Positions 1 through 5,812 of a stretch of 5,916 bases of DNA are shown one piece after another. The notes beneath the pieces are model-generated. The model saw only the letters and a list, made by a program, of their open reading frames with translations, ran no database searches and was not told the origin of the DNA. Position numbers and translations under genes: made by a program. Origin of the DNA: Candidatus Gastranaerophilales bacterium HUM_12 (lineage in GTDB: Bacteria; Cyanobacteriota; Vampirovibrionia; Gastranaerophilales; Gastranaerophilaceae); NCBI GenBank assembly GCA_002102825.1, contig DABJ01000036.1, positions 9,992 to 15,907 on the forward strand. Reading direction: 5' to 3'. How positions within the stretch are numbered: the first letter of the stretch is position 1; the number at the start of each line of letters is the position of its first letter.

Positions 1-14
1 GAGGCAAAAAGGAT

Positions 15-43
15 TTTTTGCCGTAAAGCTGCCAAGCTATGAT
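15..43 (+). promoter_or_regulatory. Weak candidate promoter for the tRNA gene
   Basis: TATGAT at 38-43 matches five of six bases of a -10 box. It lies 25 bases before the mature tRNA start, which would leave a short 5' leader for RNase P. The matching -35 position (15-20, TTTTTG) is poor. The tRNA could instead be read through from genes to the left of the window, so this is only a tentative call. Confidence 0.22.
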
Positions 44-68
44 ACCGTAAAACAATTGAATAGTATAT

Positions 69-145
69 CGGGATGTAGCGCAGCTTGGTAGCGCACTTCG
101 TTCGGGACGAAGGGGCCGCAGGTTCAAATCCTGTCATCCCGACCA
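69..145 (+). tRNA. trnP(cgg): tRNA-Pro, anticodon CGG, CCA encoded
   Basis: The 77-base sequence folds as a complete tRNA. The acceptor arms CGGGATG (69-75) and CATCCCG (135-141) pair perfectly, followed by discriminator A142 and an encoded CCA at 143-145. The D-arm has the usual AGCGCAGCTTGGTAGCGC form. The anticodon stem CTTCG/CGAAG encloses the loop TTCGGGA, which places CGG at the anticodon positions. The T-arm contains GGTTCAAATCC. The anticodon arm is nearly identical in form to bacterial proK-type tRNA-Pro(CGG), which reads CCG codons. An XRE-type gene starts 18 bases after the CCA with no terminator between, so the two may share a transcript that RNase P and RNase E or Z-type processing separates. 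The anticodon and amino acid identity are secure. Confidence 0.97.
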
Positions 146-163
146 TTTATTATATTTTTAAAG

Positions 164-391
164 ATGGATAAGAATATTTTAAGAATTTTGGGCAAAAATA
201 TTAAAATTGAACGAATAAGAAATGACCTTTCGCAAGAACAACTTGCAGAAAAAGCAGGTGTTTCCACCCGCACGATCAGTCTTATTGAAAATGGACTCCA
301 GCACCCTAAACTATTTTTAATTGTAAAAATTTCCAAAATTCTTAATGTTGATATTAATGTTTTCTTGGAAAATATTCCTAGTGATGTTTGA
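164..391 (+). CDS. Small XRE/Cro-family helix-turn-helix DNA-binding protein
   Basis: This 75-aa protein is almost entirely a single HTH_3 (XRE/Cro/CI) domain of about 60 residues, so it is a complete one-domain member rather than a fragment. Visible family features are the first helix with KNIKIERIRN (11-20), helix 2 SQEQLAEKA (23-31), the tight turn GVS (32-34), and the recognition helix TRTISLIENG (35-44) ending in the typical E-x-G. Then come a conserved P48 and a hydrophobic helix LFLIVKISKILNVD (50-63). Such proteins bind palindromic operators as dimers and act in the cytoplasm. No ligand or oligomerisation domain follows, so what it senses cannot be told. It starts 18 bases after the tRNA CCA and has no convincing Shine-Dalgarno sequence (TTTTTAAAG directly abuts the ATG). 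A perfect palindrome 35 bases after its stop is a plausible target. The domain is certain; the target is inferred. Confidence 0.9.
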   Translation: MDKNILRILGKNIKIERIRNDLSQEQLAEKAGVSTRTISLIENGLQHPKLFLIVKISKILNVDINVFLENIPSDV

Positions 392-405
392 GTAAAAATT
401 TTTAG

Positions 406-444
406 TTGATTTCATTTTGATAAAGTTATAATATGTGATATTAT
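406..444 (+). promoter_or_regulatory. Candidate sigma-70 promoter for the peptidase operon
   Basis: Two overlapping readings are possible. TTGATA (417-422) with TATTAT (439-444) has a 16-base spacer. TTGATT (406-411) with a perfect TATAAT (427-432) has a 15-base spacer. Either gives a leader of about 20-35 bases before the peptidase ATG at 475. Both candidate -10 boxes fall inside the palindrome at 426-446, so a protein bound there would block polymerase. The region is AT-rich, so chance matches are common and the exact choice is uncertain. Confidence 0.45.
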
Positions 445-446
445 AA
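426..446. promoter_or_regulatory. Perfect 9+3+9 palindrome, candidate operator
   Basis: The arms TTATAATAT (426-434) and ATATTATAA (438-446) are exact reverse complements around the spacer GTG (435-437). The repeat lies between the XRE gene and the M20 peptidase gene and covers the likely -10 box. Length and symmetry suit a dimeric helix-turn-helix repressor. The adjacent XRE protein is the obvious candidate, but binding is inferred. The arms are pure A/T, so a chance palindrome in AT-rich DNA is a real alternative. There is no T-tract after it, so it is not a terminator. Confidence 0.5.
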
Positions 447-474
447 AGTTACTAGCAACTATCAGGAGAAATAT

Positions 475-1638
475 ATGGAATTAACTGAATTAAGAAAAGA
501 GAACGAGTTGGTTGATTTGTTTTGCTCAATGGCAGAAGTCCCATCACCATCTCTAAAAGAAGAAAAAATGATAGATTGGGTGTCCAATTATTGTAAAAGC
601 CACAATCTACAGTGTGAATTAGATGATTTTAAAAATATTTATATAAATGTACCTGCAACAGATTCTACAAAACAACCTTTGCTTTTATCCTCTCACATGG
701 ACGTGGTTGGTGATGATTCTCCGGTTATTCCATATTTAGATGGCGATTTAATAAAGGCGAAAGGCAGAACTTTGGGGGCTGACGATAAAGCTGGTGTTGC
801 AAATGCTCTTTATTTTGCAAATGAATTAAATCAAAGAACAGATATCAAACACGGTGGATTGGAAGTCCATTTTACACGTGATGAAGAAAATACAATGCAA
901 GGCATTAAACATACTGATTTTTCCCGTATAAAATCGAAATATGCATTAGTTCTTGATAGTGATGCTTTGGGTCAGTGCTTAATTTCAGGTGCGAGTTATG
1001 TACTTGTAGATTTGAAAGTTACCGCACCAAAGGGAGGACACTCCGGTAATGATATTGGCGACCCGACAAGAGAAAATGCGGCAAAACTTATTGCAGATTT
1101 AGTTTCTGATATGCCACAAGGTGTATTTTATTCCGAAAATGGTCAAGTTGTAACTTCTTGTAATATCGGTGGAATTACTTCCGGTGATACTTCAATAACT
1201 AATGTTATCAATACCGAGGGTTATGTAACTTATTCGATTAGGAGTTCAAACAAGCAAAAGGAAAAAGAACTAATTGCTTTGATGCAAGAAACTGCAGATT
1301 TTTTTAATAAGGAATATGAGGGTATTGCAACAGCGGACATCAAATTCACTGAAAAAATGCCAATGTTTGAAAAAAATGAAGATGAATTTATGCCTAACTT
1401 GTTTTCAAAAGTTGCGAAACAAATTGGTGTTGAACCTGAAATTTCTTCATTCCATGCGGGAGCTGAAACCCATATTTATGCAAATCGAACAAATGCAAAC
1501 GGTGAAAAATTCTCCCCATATTTATTAGGACTGGCAACAGTTTGTAATATGCATTCTGCAAGAGAGTATCTTGATTATAAAACAATGATTAAAGGTCAAG
1601 AACTGTTGAGAGAATTGTTCTTAGAATTTAATAAATAA
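475..1638 (+). CDS. M20-family di-zinc peptidase, PepT-like (tripeptidase-type aminopeptidase)
   Basis: The 387-aa product is close to the length of PepT (about 408 aa) and PepT-like proteins. All M20 landmarks are visible: metal and catalytic HMD (H74, D76), bridging aspartate in GADDKAG (D103), catalytic/metal pair EE (E137, E138), a metal aspartate in LDSD (D161 or D163), and a late metal histidine in NMHSAREY (H360). The lid/dimerisation domain spans roughly 178-290 and includes GGHSGNDIG with H189. HAGAETH (327-333) is also typical. There is no signal peptide, so it should be cytoplasmic, releasing N-terminal residues from short peptides using two zinc ions. Exact specificity cannot be read; a different M20 amidohydrolase role is possible but less likely. 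The start is supported by AGGAG at 464-468, six bases before the ATG. The next gene begins 4 bases after its stop, so the two are probably co-transcribed. Confidence 0.92.
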   Translation: MELTELRKENELVDLFCSMAEVPSPSLKEEKMIDWVSNYCKSHNLQCELDDFKNIYINVPATDSTKQPLLLSSHMDVVGDDSPVIPYLDGDLIKAKGRTLGADDKAGVANALYFANELNQRTDIKHGGLEVHFTRDEENTMQGIKHTDFSRIKSKYALVLDSDALGQCLISGASYVLVDLKVTAPKGGHSGNDIGDPTRENAAKLIADLVSDMPQGVFYSENGQVVTSCNIGGITSGDTSITNVINTEGYVTYSIRSSNKQKEKELIALMQETADFFNKEYEGIATADIKFTEKMPMFEKNEDEFMPNLFSKVAKQIGVEPEISSFHAGAETHIYANRTNANGEKFSPYLLGLATVCNMHSAREYLDYKTMIKGQELLRELFLEFNK

Positions 1639-1642
1639 ATAT

Positions 1643-2479
1643 ATGGAAAATTTGATAAAATTAAATTTGGCAAGAAATTGTCTTAAATATATTATTAAAT
1701 CATACGGGATAAAGCAATTATTTATCCCGTATTTTACGTGTCCTGTTGTTTGGCAATCCATAAGAGAAGTTGGTTGTGCGGTAAAATTTTATCACATAGA
1801 TGATAAATTTTTGCCAATTACGGAGTTTGGTAAAAAGGATTATATTCTTTATACAAATTATTTTGGTCTGTTTGAAGATAATTGCAAAATTCTAGCGAAA
1901 AAGTATAAGAATTTAATTGTAGACAATTCTCAGGGGTTTTATTCTGAAAATTATGGAATTGCAACATTTAACTCTTTGCGAAAATTTTTCAGAGTGCAAA
2001 ATGGAACATATTTATATATTGAAAAAATACTAAACGAACAATTTCCTGAAGATGAATTGAGTTTTAAGTATAATCCATTAATACAAGAAGATTATGAATC
2101 ATTTTTGAAAAACGAATTGTTTTTAGATAAGGAAAAGGGAATTAAAATGATATCAAAAAATGTTAAAATTCAGATGAATAATGTTGATTTGAATTTTGAT
2201 AAAAATTTCAGGCATGAGTATTTTGAAAAGTATGCAATTATTTTTAATAAATTTAATAAAATAAAATTTAAGTTTAATGAGAATTCATTTCCTTATTGTT
2301 ATCCGTTATCTTGTTCAAACGAACAAATAAAAAACAAACTTATTTCTTTAAACCTCCCATTACTAAGGTTGTGGAAAAATTTCCCGAGTGATTTTATAGA
2401 AAGTACATTTTTAAATGATACTGTTGCATTGCCTTTAAATGATAAAAGTTTTGCTGATTATATTCTTGAAAAATTCTAA
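1643..2479 (+). CDS. Compact DegT/DnrJ/EryC1/StrS-like PLP-dependent aminotransferase homologue
   Basis: The 278-aa product resembles the sugar-aminotransferase superfamily, though divergently. IPYFTCPVVWQSIREVGC (28-45) fits the family's 'P-x-(Y/F)-T-C-P' cofactor-pocket segment. FYHIDDKFLPI (49-59) follows the next strand. LIVDNSQGFYS (91-101) matches the 'EDaAh' segment whose aspartate (D94) contacts the PLP ring nitrogen. FNSLRKFFRVQNGTYLY (109-125) matches the segment carrying the Schiff-base lysine, probably K114. The C-terminal part has CYPLSCSNEQIKNKL and VALPLND, typical of the small domain. The usual length is 350-400 aa, so this is a shortened variant. It probably acts in the cytoplasm; relatives often make amino sugars for surface glycans, but the substrate is unknown and loss of catalysis is possible. 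It starts 4 bases after the peptidase stop with no visible Shine-Dalgarno, suggesting reinitiation. GC is about 25% by hand count, well below its neighbours. Confidence 0.7.
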   Translation: MENLIKLNLARNCLKYIIKSYGIKQLFIPYFTCPVVWQSIREVGCAVKFYHIDDKFLPITEFGKKDYILYTNYFGLFEDNCKILAKKYKNLIVDNSQGFYSENYGIATFNSLRKFFRVQNGTYLYIEKILNEQFPEDELSFKYNPLIQEDYESFLKNELFLDKEKGIKMISKNVKIQMNNVDLNFDKNFRHEYFEKYAIIFNKFNKIKFKFNENSFPYCYPLSCSNEQIKNKLISLNLPLLRLWKNFPSDFIESTFLNDTVALPLNDKSFADYILEKF

Positions 2480-2510
2480 AAAAATCCAGATGTGTTGCAC
2501 GACATCTGGA
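2478..2510 (-). terminator. Rho-independent terminator of the marR-emrA-emrB operon
   Basis: Arms TCCAGATGT (2485-2493) and ACATCTGGA (2502-2510) form a perfect 9-bp stem with an 8-base loop. Read on the - strand, the stem is followed at once by seven U residues (A-tract 2478-2484 on +). It lies about 45 bases after the emrB stop. On the + strand there is no T-tract after the stem (GAGTAACATAAATT), so it should work mainly for the leftward operon. The U-tract overlaps the TAA stop (2477-2479) of the convergent gene. Confidence 0.88.
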
Positions 2511-2555
2511 GAGTAACATAAATTGGGAATTTATATAATAAGATTAAGAATAGTA

Positions 2556-4127
2556 TTATGTCAGATTTTTTCGTTTCATTAATAAAACAAGTGGTGCAAT
2601 TAAGAAACTTGCGATTGCAAATAATCTGAATGTATCTATATAAGCCCATAATGTGGATTGTTGAAGCAATTGGTTATAAAGCAAAGTTTTTGCAGAATAT
2701 GTTGCCGTTGCTAAATCCGTATTGCCTAAAAAACTTGCGGTGTATGTTTGCAATCGTTCAACGAATGTTGGGTTTAGCTCATTTAAATGTCCAACCATCA
2801 TATATTGGTGCATTTGAGCAAATCTTGTAAGCATTGTCGCTACAAGAGATGTTCCAACTGCACTACCAATATTTTTTAACAAGTTTTGAAGTCCACTGGC
2901 ATTTGTCATTTGTTGATTAGAGATAGTTTCCATTGACAAGTTTATTATCGGAACCATTGAAAGTCCCATGCCTAAACCCATTATATAGTTTGGAATCATA
3001 ATATTCATACTTGCGATTTGCAAGTTTAAGAAACCAAAAACCAAACCTGCTGTACCTAGGAAGGCTAAACCAACACAAACGAGCATTCGTTTATCGACCT
3101 TATCTGCAATCAAGGCACAAATTACCATTGCGGTCATACTGCCAAGTCCTCGAGGCATCATTGAAAACCCACTTAAAAATGCAGTATAACCCATCATACT
3201 TTGCAAAAATTGTGGCAAAATTGCAAGAGATGCATACAATACAGCCTGCATTATTACTTGAATAAATGTACCTATAATAAAGTTTCTATCTTTAAATACG
3301 GATAAATCAACAAGGGTATTTTTTCTGACAATTTGAGATATGAAGAAGCAAATACCGGAAAAACAAGAAGCACCGAAAATCCAACGAATCCAAGTTGTAT
3401 TAAACCAGTCAGCATTATTTCCTTTATCAAAGAATACTTGCAAACACAATAACCAAATTGTCAAGAATAAAAATCCTAATCCGTCCATTTTAACACCCTT
3501 TTGACGTTGTGAATATGGAGGATTGAATAACATTTTTTTAGAAAGAATTGCTGCTAAACAACCAAAAGGTACGTTAATAAAGAAAATCCATGGCCAAGAC
3601 CAGTTATCGGTAATCCAACCACCTAAAACAGGGCCGACAATTGGGGCAATAATTACACCCATACCAAATACAGCCATTGCTGTACCACGTTTTTCTTTAG
3701 GGAAACTTTCCATCATAAGTGCTTGTGAAATCGGAACAATTCCGCCACCACCTGCACCTTGCAATACCCTGAATATTACCATTTCACCTAAATTCCTTGC
3801 CATACCGCAAAGCATAGATGCAATAGTAAACATCATAATACTTATTATGTAGAAATTTTTTCTTCCAAAAAATTTACTAAAGAAATCTACAGACGGAATG
3901 ATAATACCACTTGCAATCAAGTAACTTGTTAAAATCCACATACTTTCATCTCGAGTGGCAGAGAAACTTCCTGCCATGTGTGGAAGTGCTACGTTTGCAA
4001 TTGTTCCGTCTATTACATATATAAAAACTGCTAATAATGTCGGAATTGCGGAAATCCAAGGATTTTTTGGAAGATATTTTTCATCATCGTCCATTTGTGC
4101 AACATTTTCTTTTATTTCTTCTGACAT
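2556..4127 (-). CDS. emrB: EmrB-type multidrug exporter, MFS DHA2 family, 14 membrane helices
   Basis: The 523-aa inner-membrane protein matches the length of EmrB/QacA (DHA2) transporters, which export lipophilic toxic compounds by proton antiport. Family motifs are clear: the helix-1 motif IDGTIANVALP (39-49, with D40), motif A DFFSKFFGRK (81-90), motif B RVLQGAGGG (120-128, with R120), and antiporter motif C GMGVIIAPIVGPVLGG (155-170). Hydrophobic stretches continue to a basic tail MKRKN, consistent with 14 helices and a cytoplasmic C-terminus. A large loop around 430-490 fits the periplasmic loop before the last helix. The start is supported by GAGGG (+ coordinates 4132-4136) four bases before the ATG. 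It lies 75 bases downstream of emrA, with which it should form a pump that needs an outer-membrane TolC-like channel. Substrates cannot be predicted from sequence. Confidence 0.94.
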   Translation of the reverse strand: MSEEIKENVAQMDDDEKYLPKNPWISAIPTLLAVFIYVIDGTIANVALPHMAGSFSATRDESMWILTSYLIASGIIIPSVDFFSKFFGRKNFYIISIMMFTIASMLCGMARNLGEMVIFRVLQGAGGGGIVPISQALMMESFPKEKRGTAMAVFGMGVIIAPIVGPVLGGWITDNWSWPWIFFINVPFGCLAAILSKKMLFNPPYSQRQKGVKMDGLGFLFLTIWLLCLQVFFDKGNNADWFNTTWIRWIFGASCFSGICFFISQIVRKNTLVDLSVFKDRNFIIGTFIQVIMQAVLYASLAILPQFLQSMMGYTAFLSGFSMMPRGLGSMTAMVICALIADKVDKRMLVCVGLAFLGTAGLVFGFLNLQIASMNIMIPNYIMGLGMGLSMVPIINLSMETISNQQMTNASGLQNLLKNIGSAVGTSLVATMLTRFAQMHQYMMVGHLNELNPTFVERLQTYTASFLGNTDLATATYSAKTLLYNQLLQQSTLWAYIDTFRLFAIASFLIAPLVLLMKRKNLT

Positions 4128-4150
4128 TTTTCCCTCAAAATATTAATAAG

Positions 4151-4185
4151 AAGTGGATAAGTTTATAATTATTTCTTATCCACTT
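4151..4185. repeat. Perfect 11-bp inverted repeat (hairpin) between emrA and emrB
   Basis: AAGTGGATAAG (4151-4161) and CTTATCCACTT (4175-4185) pair perfectly around a 13-base A/T-only loop. The hairpin occupies the middle of the 75-base gap between the emrA stop and the emrB ribosome binding site. Neither strand shows a U-tract after it, so it is not a standard terminator. It may act as an mRNA processing or stabilising element that sets the emrA:emrB ratio, or as a binding site for a protein. The structure is certain; the function is inferred. Confidence 0.7.
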
Positions 4186-4202
4186 GTATATACTTTAAAT
4201 AA

Positions 4203-5210
4203 TTATTTTACTTTAACTTTTGGAACTACTGACATTCCGGGTACGATATTGTATTGGTTAGAATCAATTTTTTCTGTGAATACAATTTTTACAGGTATTC
4301 TTTGAACGATTTTAACGAATGAACCAACAGCATTTTCAGGTGGGAATAAACTTGATTTAGCACCTGATGCTCTTTGGATACTGTCGATTTTTCCTTTGAA
4401 TACTTTGTTTGGATATGTGTCAATTTTGATATCAACAGGTTGTCCTGCTTTCATTCCTCTCAATTGATTTTCTTTGAAGTTTGCTACAACCCAAACATTT
4501 TCAGGAACCAAAGTGAATAGAGGAGAACCTGCTGTTACCCACATACCTTTTTCAACTCTTCTTGATGAAACTGTTCCTGATTGAGGTGCATAAATTTTTG
4601 TGTAAGATAAATCTAAAGCAGCTTTGTCTTTAGTTGCTTTTGCATTTTTTAAATTAGCATCTGCAACTGTTACACCTGCTTTGTTTGAGAATAAAGCTTG
4701 GTTTGCTTGAGTTAAGTTAGCTTGTGCTGAATCGTATTTAACTTGTGCTGAATCAAGAGTTTGTTTTGAAACAGCGCCTTGTTCATACAATTTGGTGTAT
4801 CTTTCTAAATCCTTTTTAGCTAATGCAATATTTGATTGAGCTGCTGTTAAATTAGCTTTTGCATTTGATTGGTCTAGTTTAATTTTTTCATAGTTTGAGT
4901 CCGCTTGTTCTAATTTAATTTTGTAATCTGCGGAATCAATGATTGCAACTAAATCACCCTCGTGTACAAATTGATTATCTTTTACAAAAACTTCTTCTAT
5001 TTGTCCTGAAATTTTTGGTGAAACATTTACTGTTGTAGTTTCAACATAAGCATCATCGGTTGATTCATATTGCATTTCGTTATACAAATAAACACCTGCT
5101 AAAATAAATGCAATAACAACTACAACAAGTGCAATTGTTCTTTTTATTCCTTTTTTAGGTTGTTTTGTTTCTTGAGTTTCTTGTGGTTGATTTTGATTTT
5201 TTTCTTCCAT
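4203..5210 (-). CDS. emrA: EmrA-type periplasmic adaptor (HlyD/membrane fusion protein family)
   Basis: The 335-aa protein has the standard layout. A polar cytoplasmic tail rich in Q, E and K (1-23) is followed by one membrane helix (about 24-43) and the family motif STDDAYVETT (50-59). Next come the first lipoyl half with VSPKISGQIEEVFVKDNQ (63-80) and a long Ala/Gln/Lys-rich coiled-coil hairpin (about 97-197). The second lipoyl half has YAPQSGTVSSRRVEKG (207-222). The beta-barrel region has FPPENAVGSFVKIVQRIPV (289-307), a segment characteristic of EmrA. It spans the periplasm, linking EmrB to a TolC-like outer-membrane channel. It starts 12 bases after the marR stop; AAGAGG (5219-5224 on +) overlaps that stop and sits 8 bases from the ATG, so translation is probably coupled. 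The length is slightly below E. coli EmrA (about 390 aa), mainly through a shorter coiled coil. Confidence 0.94.
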   Translation of the reverse strand: MEEKNQNQPQETQETKQPKKGIKRTIALVVVVIAFILAGVYLYNEMQYESTDDAYVETTTVNVSPKISGQIEEVFVKDNQFVHEGDLVAIIDSADYKIKLEQADSNYEKIKLDQSNAKANLTAAQSNIALAKKDLERYTKLYEQGAVSKQTLDSAQVKYDSAQANLTQANQALFSNKAGVTVADANLKNAKATKDKAALDLSYTKIYAPQSGTVSSRRVEKGMWVTAGSPLFTLVPENVWVVANFKENQLRGMKAGQPVDIKIDTYPNKVFKGKIDSIQRASGAKSSLFPPENAVGSFVKIVQRIPVKIVFTEKIDSNQYNIVPGMSVVPKVKVK

Positions 5211-5222
5211 GCCTGTAACCTC

Positions 5223-5684
5223 TTATATTTTCATTTCTACTTCTTTTTCTAAACTTTCTCTAAATTTTTTTATAGAATTGATTAATTCTAATTTATCGTC
5301 ATCAGATAAAACTTTTGGTAATTTGTCCATATAATTTTTGATTATGATTGTAACTTTTTCAGTTGTTTCAATTCCTGCCGAAGTCAATTTCATTTTCTTT
5401 ACGAGTCTGTTGTTTTTTGTATCAACAAATCTTTTAATAAATCCTTTTTTTTCCAAAGAATTTAGTAATCTGCCTGTACAAGGTCTGTCTTTTAGAATAA
5501 GTTTTGCCAAATCTCTTTGACAGATTTCTTCATTGTCAATTAATATATCTAAGATTACAAATTCATCTAAACTTATTGGCAAATCAAGTTTTTGGAAAAT
5601 TTGCATACCAAGATATTTGCAATATTTTGCTGTTTGTTCAAGTTGATAATATATTGAATCTGTATAGTGTTCACATTTGTACAT
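5223..5684 (-). CDS. MarR-family transcriptional regulator of the efflux operon
   Basis: The 153-aa protein is the usual MarR length. An N-terminal dimerisation helix (about 8-32) is followed by the winged helix: ISLDEFVILDILIDN (37-51), helix-turn-helix ICQRDLAKLILKDRPCTGRLLNSLEKKGFIKR (54-85), and a wing with the D-x4-R pattern D88-R93 ending in MKLTSAG (98-104). A long C-terminal helical region (about 106-150) completes the dimer interface. Such proteins bind palindromic sites as dimers and release DNA on binding phenolic or other lipophilic ligands. As first gene of an emrAB operon it most likely represses that operon and itself. Cysteines are present (C4, C22, C55, C69), so thiol sensing is possible but unproven. 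No clear Shine-Dalgarno precedes the ATG, but an in-frame TAA two codons upstream rules out an earlier start. Confidence 0.9.
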   Translation of the reverse strand: MYKCEHYTDSIYYQLEQTAKYCKYLGMQIFQKLDLPISLDEFVILDILIDNEEICQRDLAKLILKDRPCTGRLLNSLEKKGFIKRFVDTKNNRLVKKMKLTSAGIETTEKVTIIIKNYMDKLPKVLSDDDKLELINSIKKFRESLEKEVEMKI

Positions 5685-5719
5685 AGTTTATTATTTCTAT
5701 TCAAATTAGATTTTTCTTT

Positions 5720-5753
5720 TTGTTGTAAAAATAATGTGTTGCATTTACAACAA
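5720..5753. promoter_or_regulatory. Nested inverted repeats, likely MarR operator
   Basis: TTGTTGTAAA (5720-5729) and TTTACAACAA (5744-5753) form a perfect 10-base inverted repeat with a 14-base spacer. A shorter one, TGTTG (5737-5741) and CAACA (5748-5752), is nested with a six-base spacer and shares the right arm. TGTTG also recurs directly at 16-base spacing (5721 and 5737). It lies between the divergent marR and the + strand gene, where MarR proteins typically autoregulate. Two dimers could bind side by side. Assignment to this MarR is inferred. Confidence 0.6.
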
Positions 5754-5767
5754 TATTATGTTATCAT
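5740..5767 (+). promoter_or_regulatory. Candidate promoter for the partial secreted-protein gene
   Basis: TTGCAT (5740-5745) and TATCAT (5762-5767) are spaced by 16 bases and would start RNA near 5774, giving a leader of about 39 bases. An alternative is the extended -10 TGATATAGA at 5770-5778. The -35 box of the first option lies within the inverted repeats, so the same regulator could control both directions. On the - strand no clear marR promoter could be assigned; TTTACA with TAATTT (rc of 5724-5729 and 5703-5708, 15-base spacer) is only a weak option. Confidence 0.35.
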
Positions 5768-5812
5768 ACTGATATAGAAAATGCAAGTATATTTTTTAGA
5801 GGATTTAAAACA

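Noticed and set aside
3..22. Hairpin GGCAAAAA / TTTTTGCC with a four-base loop
   Set aside because: An 8-bp stem, but mostly A-T pairs, with no U-tract after it on either strand; not a convincing terminator. It may be chance or part of an upstream gene.
1..68. Possible C-terminal end of an upstream protein (frame 1 stops at 40-42, frame 3 at 24-26, frame 2 runs into the tRNA)
   Set aside because: Each frame is too short to recognise, and none has recognisable protein character; no way to choose between them.
124..336. Open frame on the - strand covering the tRNA 3' end and the XRE gene
   Set aside because: It overlaps a clear tRNA and a clear XRE domain and shows no recognisable protein family; a shadow frame.
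3523..3852. 109-codon + strand open frame inside emrB
   Set aside because: It is antisense to well-conserved MFS motifs A, B and C, and its composition (many P and I) reflects the opposite strand of membrane helices.
4600..4920. Repetitive-looking DNA (recurring TTAGCTTGTGCTG / TTAACTTGTGCTGAATC-like words)
   Set aside because: Explained by the Ala/Gln/Lys/Asp heptad pattern of the EmrA coiled coil; not a DNA repeat or CRISPR array.
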